A DNA stretch of 18,863 nucleotides from Chloroflexota bacterium. Lineage in GTDB: Bacteria; Chloroflexota; Dehalococcoidia; Dehalococcoidales; Fen-1064. Each line of letters begins with the position of its first letter. The stretch's first letter is position 1. This document shows, in pieces, positions 13,933 to 18,863 of this stretch. The DNA is taken from NCBI GenBank assembly GCA_026389745.1, contig JAPLHG010000092.1, positions 1-18,863 of the forward strand. Direction: 5' to 3'. The notes under the pieces are model-generated. The model was not told where the DNA came from. It was given only the letters and a program-made list of their open reading frames with translations, and ran no database searches. A program made the translations under genes and the position numbers.

Positions 13933-16788
13933 TTACCAACGTAGTGGCTTCTGCCACGCCTCTTTCAAATCATTGATGGTTTCACTGACGATTTTACATC
14001 CGTTCAGTCCATATATCTCAAGTTTATTAGTCTCATTTACAGTGCCAATCTCGCCAATACTGACATCACCCATTATTTTCTCGAATTCCGCTTTGCTTCC
14101 TGGTGTAACTTCAACGATAAAACGACTATTAGATTCTGAGAACAGGATAAAATCGTCGCGGTCAATCTTCTCAGCTAGCAGCACGGATTTCAAATTCAGT
14201 TCTGCACCCAATCCGCCGGCAAAAGCCATCTCCGCCACAGCGATACCGATGCCACCTTCACTACAATCATGGCAGGCTTTGACCAGCCCTTTCTCAGTCG
14301 CTTTACTCAGCTTGTCCATCAGAGCTTTGGCTCTGGCAGGGTCAACTTTAGGCACGCTATTACCAATCAAACCCTTTGTTTCCAAATATGCTGAAGCGCC
14401 AAGCTCGTTCTTCGTTCCCCCGACAACATAGATGGAATCGCCCGCATTCTTGAAATCCATAGAAATCGAATGCTTCACATCCTCCATAATACCCATCGCT
14501 GAAATCAGTAGTGTGTGAGGAATGGCAATGATTTTACCTTCACACTCGAATTCATTGTAGAGACTATCTTTGCCGGAAACGAAAGGCGTGCCGTAAACAA
14601 TCGCCATATCATAGCAAGCCTGTGCTGCTTGCACCAGAGCACCGAGCATTTCGGGCTTGCGGGTATCGCCCCAGCAGAAGTTGTCCAGCAGAGCCACCTG
14701 CTTCAGATTGCCACCAACCGCAATGATTTGCCGCAACGCTTCATCAATAGCAGACGCCGCCATCCAGTAGGGGTCAATCTGACCGTACTTGGGATTGATA
14801 CCGTTAGCGACAATAACACCCTTGTCCGAGTTAAAGACAGGTCTGATAACAGTAGCATCACCGGGTCCGTCATTCGTCTTGCCGACTAAAGGTTTAATAA
14901 CCGTGCCACCCTGCACTTCATGGTCGTACTGACGTATGACCCACTCTTTACTACAAACATTCCAGCTACCGAGTATATCTTTCAGCGAATCGCCTAAATC
15001 ACGTGGTTGAGCAAAATCAGGCTCCGGGTACTTCGGCTGATTCAAAACGGCTTTCAGTTGCCATTGAGGTATGCCCTTATGCAGGAATTCCATACTAAGG
15101 TCGGCAACCTGATGCCCCTGATAGAACAGTTTGAGTTGGCGGTCGTTGGTAAATTCACCGACCACCGCCGCCTGCACATCTTCACTGGCACAGAGTCTCA
15201 AAAGTTCGTCGATTTTCTCCGGCGGAACAGCGATGACCATACGCTCCTGGGCTTCGGATATCCAAATCTCGGCATAGTTGAGTCCGGTATACTTCAAAGG
15301 CACTTTATCGAGGTCGACACGAGCGCCGGTTTCTTCACCCATTTCGCCAACGGCAGACGACAAACCACCGGCACCGCAATCGGTAATACGACGGTAAAGT
15401 CCTCTGCCACGAGCCTGCAGGAGAATATCGATGACCTTCTTTTCCACAATCGGGTTGCCAATCTGAACCGAGGTAAAAGATACCGAACCCGACTCGTCAG
15501 TGAGCTGTTCGGAGGCAAAGGTGGCACCATGAATGCCATCCCGTCCCGTCTTACCGCCAACGAGAACAATCAAGTCACCGGGTTTGTGTTTCCCTCTCTG
15601 CGCCATTTCTACCGGCATAAGCCCCATCGTGCCACAGTAAACCAGTGGATTTGCCAGATAGCGTTCGTCAAAAAGAATGGCGCCATTAACCGTGGGTATG
15701 CCCAAGCGGTTGCCGTAGTCAGCCACGCCGGCGCGGACGCCTTTGAAAATACGGCGCGGGTGCAAAACGCCCTTGGGTAGTTTTTCTTGCGGAAAATCGG
15801 GTGGGGCAAAGCAGAAGACATCCGTATTCAAAATCGGTTTGGCACCCAGTCCGGTGCCTAGCGGGTCACGAATGACACCGCCGATACCAGTCGCGGCACC
15901 GCCGTAAGGCTCGACTGCCGAAGGATGATTATGGGTCTCCACTTTGAAACAAAGCGCCCACTTTCCATCGAAGTCGATGACTCCAGAATTATCCAGAAAT
16001 ACTGAAAGGCACCATTCTTTATTCAGTTCGCGGGTGACGCGAGAAATGGTACTCTTCAGAATATTATTAACAATCTTGCCATCGTAGGTAATTTTAGCCT
16101 TGAAGGTCTTGTGAACACAGTGCTCCGACCACGTCTGCGCTAATGTTTCCAATTCGACATCGGTGGGGTTTCTACCCTGCTGAAGATAGTAATCTCTGAC
16201 GGCTGAAAGCTCGATTTCCGAAAAGGTATAGTTGCGTCTGATTTCTTCCAGTTTGGCTTTATCCGCGCCGAGCAGGTCGATTTGATTCAGTTTGAAATGA
16301 TATTTGGGGTTTTTCGCAAAGGCAAAATGCCCCGATTCAATGACATGCTGGATGATAGGATTCACCAGAAGTTTGTTGCTGATGGTTTCCAATTGCTTGG
16401 GAGTCAGTTTGCCTTCGATGATATATTGTTTGGCGGTTTTGACCGCTTTGACACCGCTGATATTGAGGTCGTGCAAGCCAATCATTACCGTCTCTTCCAC
16501 CGGGTCAACGACACCGGCTTTGTAGGCAACCTCGATAACATAATTCCCAGCTTGTTTTGCTTCGTCACTGAGGGAATCGAACTGGTAGTCCTGAGTGACC
16601 GGGTCGGCAAGAAGTTCACGACAGATGAGGTCGAGCTGAGCTTTAGTTAATTCGGCACCCAGATAATAGATGTCAGTTACGATAGCATTGGAGACTGATT
16701 TGATGCTGAGGTCGGCGATATCTCTGACCAGACCGAGACCGCGAGCATCCGGAAGGTAGTTTTTGAGACGAATTTCGATTCTGTGCAT
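13933..16788 (-). CDS. purL: FGAM synthase PurL with two fused PurS-like modules
   Basis: PurL catalyses ATP-dependent formation of FGAM from FGAR and ammonia. The 951-residue protein is larger than small-type PurL (about 600-740) because its first 160 or so residues look like two tandem PurS-like modules: about 2-70 (HRIEIRLKNYLPDARG...LLADPVTQDYQF) and about 83-150 (VIEVAYKAGVVDPVEET...LLVNPIIQHVI). A linker domain follows, with TFSEIELSAVRDYY and catalytic-type His223 in TWSEHCVHKTF. The two ATP-grasp-like halves come next, including FKVETHNHPSAVEPYGGAATGIGG near 285-305 and SGKDSLYNE in the second half. PurS normally forms homodimers that bridge PurL and PurQ, so the tandem pair likely does this in cis. 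No separate purS is present. The ATG at 16788 lacks a clear Shine-Dalgarno sequence. Confidence 0.95.
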   Translation of the reverse strand: MHRIEIRLKNYLPDARGLGLVRDIADLSIKSVSNAIVTDIYYLGAELTKAQLDLICRELLADPVTQDYQFDSLSDEAKQAGNYVIEVAYKAGVVDPVEETVMIGLHDLNISGVKAVKTAKQYIIEGKLTPKQLETISNKLLVNPIIQHVIESGHFAFAKNPKYHFKLNQIDLLGADKAKLEEIRRNYTFSEIELSAVRDYYLQQGRNPTDVELETLAQTWSEHCVHKTFKAKITYDGKIVNNILKSTISRVTRELNKEWCLSVFLDNSGVIDFDGKWALCFKVETHNHPSAVEPYGGAATGIGGVIRDPLGTGLGAKPILNTDVFCFAPPDFPQEKLPKGVLHPRRIFKGVRAGVADYGNRLGIPTVNGAILFDERYLANPLVYCGTMGLMPVEMAQRGKHKPGDLIVLVGGKTGRDGIHGATFASEQLTDESGSVSFTSVQIGNPIVEKKVIDILLQARGRGLYRRITDCGAGGLSSAVGEMGEETGARVDLDKVPLKYTGLNYAEIWISEAQERMVIAVPPEKIDELLRLCASEDVQAAVVGEFTNDRQLKLFYQGHQVADLSMEFLHKGIPQWQLKAVLNQPKYPEPDFAQPRDLGDSLKDILGSWNVCSKEWVIRQYDHEVQGGTVIKPLVGKTNDGPGDATVIRPVFNSDKGVIVANGINPKYGQIDPYWMAASAIDEALRQIIAVGGNLKQVALLDNFCWGDTRKPEMLGALVQAAQACYDMAIVYGTPFVSGKDSLYNEFECEGKIIAIPHTLLISAMGIMEDVKHSISMDFKNAGDSIYVVGGTKNELGASAYLETKGLIGNSVPKVDPARAKALMDKLSKATEKGLVKACHDCSEGGIGIAVAEMAFAGGLGAELNLKSVLLAEKIDRDDFILFSESNSRFIVEVTPGSKAEFEKIMGDVSIGEIGTVNETNKLEIYGLNGCKIVSETINDLKEAWQKPLRW

Positions 16789-16811
16789 AGAAATTTTTCG
16801 GTGCCGACAAG

Positions 16812-16817
16812 ATTATA
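16812..16817 (-). promoter_or_regulatory. Candidate -10 box of purL-purQ
   Basis: TATAAT occurs on the minus strand 24 bases before the purL ATG. No convincing -35 lies at 16-18 bases. The implied leader is roughly 15-20 bases and has no ribosome binding site. Confidence 0.4.
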
Positions 16818-16875
16818 TTAGCAGAAAACGGGGACAAAAAGCCAATGGTCTGATTTTACACAGTGACAACACCCC

Positions 16876-16912
16876 CTTGTCATTTTGAGGGAATCAAGCG
16901 ACTGAAGAATCT
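16876..16912 (+). repeat. Dispersed CTTGTCATTTTGAG...GAAGAATCT repeat
   Basis: This copy begins CTTGTCATTTTGAGGG and ends GAAGAATCT, with a short insertion compared with the copies at 5751-5780 and 3269-3295. It lies in the 309-base gap between purL and yqeY (16789-17097). Apart from this copy, the repeat at 17010-17036 and the terminator at 17036-17070, nothing is recognised in that gap. Confidence 0.55.
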
Positions 16913-17009
16913 ACCAAACAGTCTAGCCCACCACTCACAACAACTCACCCCCTTAATAGTGAACTGTCTTCCCAGCCCACCCTAGGTGGAGAATCCGGAA
17001 GATTGATAA

Positions 17010-17036
17010 CTGGATTCCCGAACAGGTCAGGAATGG
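17010..17036. repeat. Dispersed CTGGATTCCCG...GGAATG repeat
   Basis: CTGGATTCCCGAACAGG is followed by TCAGGAATGGC, a slightly decayed version of the hairpin at 13022-13049. It directly abuts the yqeY terminator. Confidence 0.5.
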
Positions 17037-17070
17037 CAAAAAAGAAGAGCCCTTCCGAAGAAGGACTCTT
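17036..17070 (-). terminator. Intrinsic terminator of rpsU-yqeY with UUCG loop
   Basis: On the minus strand AAGAGTCCTTC and GAAGGGCTCTT form an 11-bp stem with one mismatch and a TTCG tetraloop, followed by C and TTTTTT (17043-17038). It lies 28 bases past the yqeY stop. The stem sequence is nearly the same as the hairpin at 4895-4919. Confidence 0.88.
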
Positions 17071-17097
17071 AAAATGATTCTCTTGTCTGAAAATGTG

Positions 17098-17556
17098 TCA
17101 GTGAGGAGCACTGAGCAATTCAGTAACGACGGCATTGATTTCTTTGCCATCGGCTTTGCCTTTAAGCTCGCTGATGATTTTGGGCATTACTTTGCCTTTA
17201 TCATTAGGACCCTGGGCGCCGACTTCCTCAATGATACGTCTTGCGGCGATGATGATTTCCTCGCGGCTCATCTGTCTGGGCAGATAACTCTGCAGGACAG
17301 CCAGCTCCGCTTCTTCCTTGGCAACGAGGTCGGGGCGATTGCCCTGCTTAAAAGCATCGATACTTTCATGACGCTGTTTGATTTCCTTGGCAATAACACC
17401 CAGAATATCTCCATCCTCGAGCTTGGCTTGTTTGGCGATTTCGGCATTATTCATTGCCGATAGCACCAGACGAATCGTGGAAAGTCTGACTTTATCGCCA
17501 GCCCTTAAAGACTGCCTGAGGTCATTATTCAGTTTTTCTTTTAAGGACACTTCCAT
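17098..17556 (-). CDS. yqeY: GatB/YqeY domain-containing protein
   Basis: The 152-residue protein is a stand-alone YqeY, related to the helical tail of the GatB subunit of the tRNA-dependent amidotransferase. Recognisable segments are LKEKLNNDLRQSLRAGDKVRLSTIRLVLSA at the start, the EIKQRHESIDAFKQGNRPDL centre, LQSYLPRQMSREEI, and the Gly-Lys-rich KGKVMPKIISELKGKADGKEIN end. Length is typical (about 147-155). Function is uncertain; a role with tRNA or translation is suggested by the GatB link and by frequent pairing with rpsU. It starts 24 bases after rpsU, and the ribosome site is weak, consistent with coupling in the rpsU-yqeY operon. A UUCG terminator follows. Confidence 0.94.
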   Translation of the reverse strand: MEVSLKEKLNNDLRQSLRAGDKVRLSTIRLVLSAMNNAEIAKQAKLEDGDILGVIAKEIKQRHESIDAFKQGNRPDLVAKEEAELAVLQSYLPRQMSREEIIIAARRIIEEVGAQGPNDKGKVMPKIISELKGKADGKEINAVVTELLSAPH

Positions 17557-17580
17557 CTAAATCTACCGCCAATACCAAAA

Positions 17581-17775
17581 CTATTGATGTTTTTTCACTG
17601 TCCTGGTACTCTTGCGTCGCTTCGCAGCGGCTTTGCGCTTGCGTTTGATGCTGGGTTTTTCAAAGTACTCACGATGGCGCGCTTCACTCAGGACACCATC
17701 CTGCTGTACCTTGCGGGTAAACCGGCGTAGCAAGCTTTCAAAGCTCTCGTTACCACCCGCCACCACATTGGTCAC
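17581..17775 (-). CDS. rpsU: 30S ribosomal protein bS21
   Basis: bS21 is a small basic protein of the 30S subunit near the anti-Shine-Dalgarno region of 16S rRNA, important for initiation. The 64-residue protein has the family pattern [20 protein letters not shown], then [24 protein letters not shown], and a Lys-rich tail. The start is taken as GTG at 17775 because AAGGAGG lies eight bases before it. A GTG further upstream at 17784 would overlap that ribosome site, and an ATG nearby is out of frame. A strong promoter lies upstream and yqeY follows at 24 bases. Confidence 0.95.
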   Translation of the reverse strand: MTNVVAGGNESFESLLRRFTRKVQQDGVLSEARHREYFEKPSIKRKRKAAAKRRKSTRTVKKHQ

Positions 17776-17829
17776 ACATTCCACCTCCTTTTCAGATCAA
17801 ATTACAGTTGTGTGGCTGCAGACTTTTCA

Positions 17830-17859
17830 ATTGTATGATGGCAATGTAATCAATGTCAA
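17830..17859 (-). promoter_or_regulatory. Promoter of rpsU-yqeY
   Basis: On the minus strand a perfect TTGACA (17859-17854) is followed after 18 bases by TACAAT (17835-17830, five of six matches). The transcript start should be near 17823, leaving a leader of about 48 bases with AAGGAGG before the GTG. This is the most canonical promoter in the window, fitting a ribosomal protein gene. Confidence 0.82.
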
Positions 17860-17892
17860 GAAAAGCAAATTAGCTATGAATATCGGGTAAAT

Positions 17893-17910
17893 ACACAACG
17901 ACCCACTCCC
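17893..17910. repeat. Dispersed CGACCCA-type repeat, copy 3
   Basis: ACACAACGACCCACTCCC matches ACACAGCGACCCATCCC at 4850 with two substitutions and one missing base. It lies between the rpsU promoter and the terminator of the flavoprotein gene, followed by a C-rich run. Confidence 0.45.
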
Positions 17911-17937
17911 TAACCCCCACCCCAATAGGGCGAGGGG

Positions 17938-17968
17938 AAAAACAAGAGGGAGGTTTACCCTCCCTCTT
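17938..17968 (-). terminator. Intrinsic terminator of the COG2509 flavoprotein gene
   Basis: On the minus strand AAGAGGGAGG and CCTCCCTCTT form a perfect 10-bp stem (17968-17959 with 17953-17944) around a 5-base loop, followed by G and TTTTT (17942-17938). It lies 23 bases beyond the stop codon and upstream of the rpsU promoter, separating the two units. Confidence 0.85.
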
Positions 17969-17991
17969 CTGGAACTCCCTTGATATTTTTA

Positions 17992-18863
17992 CTACTTCCC
18001 CCGCCTTATAATCTCACGCGCCGCAATGACACCCGAAGCGGATGCTTGAATCAAGCCGCGGCTGACACCGGCACCGTCACCGACGGCGAACATATTGCCG
18101 ATTTCCGTTTCCAGATTAGGAGTCAATTGCAATCTGCCGGAATAAAACTTAACCTCAACGCCATATAACAGCGTGTGGTTGGAAGCCACACCCGGTGCCA
18201 GTTTATCCAGCGCCTGCATCATCTCGATAATGCCGGTAAGATGGCGGTAAGGCAAAACGAAGCTGAGGTCACCGGGGACGGCAGTGGTCAACGTCGGCTT
18301 AACCAAGCCCCTTTCGATACGGGCAGGAGTAGAACGCTGACCGTGCATCAGGTCGCCGAAACGCTGTACCAGCACCCCGCCGCTGAGGATATTAGCCAGA
18401 CGGGCAATATATTTGCCGTAAGCAATGGGTTCGCTGAAGGGTTTGGTGAAGGTGGTACTGGTAAGTACCGCAAAATTAGTGTTGGCGGTCTTACGATCGG
18501 CATAGCTATGACCGTTAACCGTAATTACCGGGTCGGACCCACCCGTAGACTCCATAATGACCTCACCGGCAGGGCACATGCAGAAAGTGCGAATATGGTC
18601 GTCAAAACGCTGGGAAAGATACTCCAATTTCGCCTCATAGAGTACATCGCTAAGCTCCGCCATCACGGCGACTGGCACCTCTACTCTGACGCCAATATCG
18701 ATCGGATTGATGTGCACCGTCATTTTCAATCGCTGCGCCTCATGCACCAGCCAGTCCGCTCCTTCCCTACCCGGAGACAGAATCAGGCATCGGCAATTAA
18801 ATTGTTCACCACTCTCAGTTACTACCCCGGTAACCTGACCATTCTCCACGATAATCTCGGAGA
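17992..18863 (-). CDS. FAD-dependent dehydrogenase, COG2509 family (partial, N terminus outside window)
   Basis: The C-terminal 290 residues are visible. The frame is open to the right edge, so the start and the N-terminal FAD-binding GxGxxG lie beyond it. An internal GTG at 18849 should not be mistaken for the start. Supporting segments are LILSPGREGADWL near the start of the visible part, NPIDIGVRVEVP, FCMCPAGEVI and GHSYADRKTANTNFAVL. ALDKLAPGVASNHTLLYGVEVKF comes later, and the C-terminal FAD-contact region is NMFAVGDGAGVSRGLIQASASGVIAAREI. COG2509 proteins are uncharacterised flavin dehydrogenases, and the substrate is unknown. A good terminator follows the stop. Confidence 0.88.
   Translation of the reverse strand, partial: SEIIVENGQVTGVVTESGEQFNCRCLILSPGREGADWLVHEAQRLKMTVHINPIDIGVRVEVPVAVMAELSDVLYEAKLEYLSQRFDDHIRTFCMCPAGEVIMESTGGSDPVITVNGHSYADRKTANTNFAVLTSTTFTKPFSEPIAYGKYIARLANILSGGVLVQRFGDLMHGQRSTPARIERGLVKPTLTTAVPGDLSFVLPYRHLTGIIEMMQALDKLAPGVASNHTLLYGVEVKFYSGRLQLTPNLETEIGNMFAVGDGAGVSRGLIQASASGVIAAREIIRRGK

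Noticed and set aside
15007..15780. 257-codon plus-strand frame inside purL
   Set aside because: It is a shadow of the clearly conserved purL on the minus strand, with no family resemblance.
17782..17784. Upstream GTG as the rpsU start
   Set aside because: It overlaps the AAGGAGG ribosome site. The GTG at 17775 has ideal spacing and fits the family start.
18847..18849. GTG as the true start of the right-edge flavoprotein
   Set aside because: The frame remains open to the window edge, and the N-terminal FAD motif is missing, so the gene continues beyond the window.
1..18863. CRISPR array, tRNA, rRNA, transposase or phage genes
   Set aside because: No regularly spaced direct repeats, tRNA-like cloverleaf, rRNA segment or recombinase catalytic domain was seen. 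The only integrase-like sequence is the DNA-binding-type domain fused to GreA, which lacks the catalytic part.

Overview
The window reads as ordinary chromosomal DNA from a bacterium with a roughly balanced base composition and compact operons. Gene content and several architectures point to Chloroflexota, most likely a Dehalococcoidia-like lineage: a PurL carrying two PurS-like modules, a short archaeal-type ThiC, a geranylgeranyl-reductase-like flavoprotein, a COG2509 flavoprotein, an rpsU-yqeY pair, and many short GTCATTCTGAG-type intergenic repeats. This placement is inferred from protein resemblance alone and should be treated as tentative. No rRNA, tRNA, CRISPR array, transposase or phage gene is visible.

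Layout, left to right. Positions 77-3207 (minus strand) hold msrA, msrB, a greA whose protein has an integrase-like N-terminal extension, and a FAD-dependent geranylgeranyl-reductase-family protein. Positions 3313-4800 (minus) hold thiC with a complete TPP riboswitch, its expression-platform terminator and a promoter. Divergent from it, rsmG (plus) starts only a few bases after a near-perfect extended -10 box. Positions 5968-11713 (plus) form one long operon-like run: pdxS (broken into two overlapping reading frames), pdxT, a SpoIIIAA/Ycf45-type ATPase with an R3H domain, a protein made of ten TPR repeats, and a B12-binding-type radical SAM protein. Positions 11926-12800 (plus) hold a PadR-family regulator with its own promoter and an overlapping inverted-repeat operator, followed by a two-helix membrane protein. 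A repeat-filled gap follows, then purL-purQ (minus, 13156-16788), a second repeat-rich gap with a UUCG-loop terminator, the rpsU-yqeY operon (minus), another terminator, and the 3' part of a COG2509 flavoprotein that runs off the right edge.

How the genes work together: msrA and msrB repair the two methionine sulfoxide epimers. PdxS and PdxT form the glutamine-dependent PLP synthase. PurL and PurQ form the FGAM synthase of purine biosynthesis, with the PurS function fused into PurL. ThiC supplies the thiamine pyrimidine and is controlled by TPP.

The most unusual feature is pdxS. A 22-bp segment encoding ELMAEAK is duplicated with a 23-bp offset, which shifts the frame and creates a TAATG stop/start overlap. 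Each frame keeps ELMAEAK, and all three base differences are synonymous in their own frame. This could be a genuine split PLP synthase, a frameshift-decoded gene, or a strain/assembly artefact. Second in interest is the GreA fusion.
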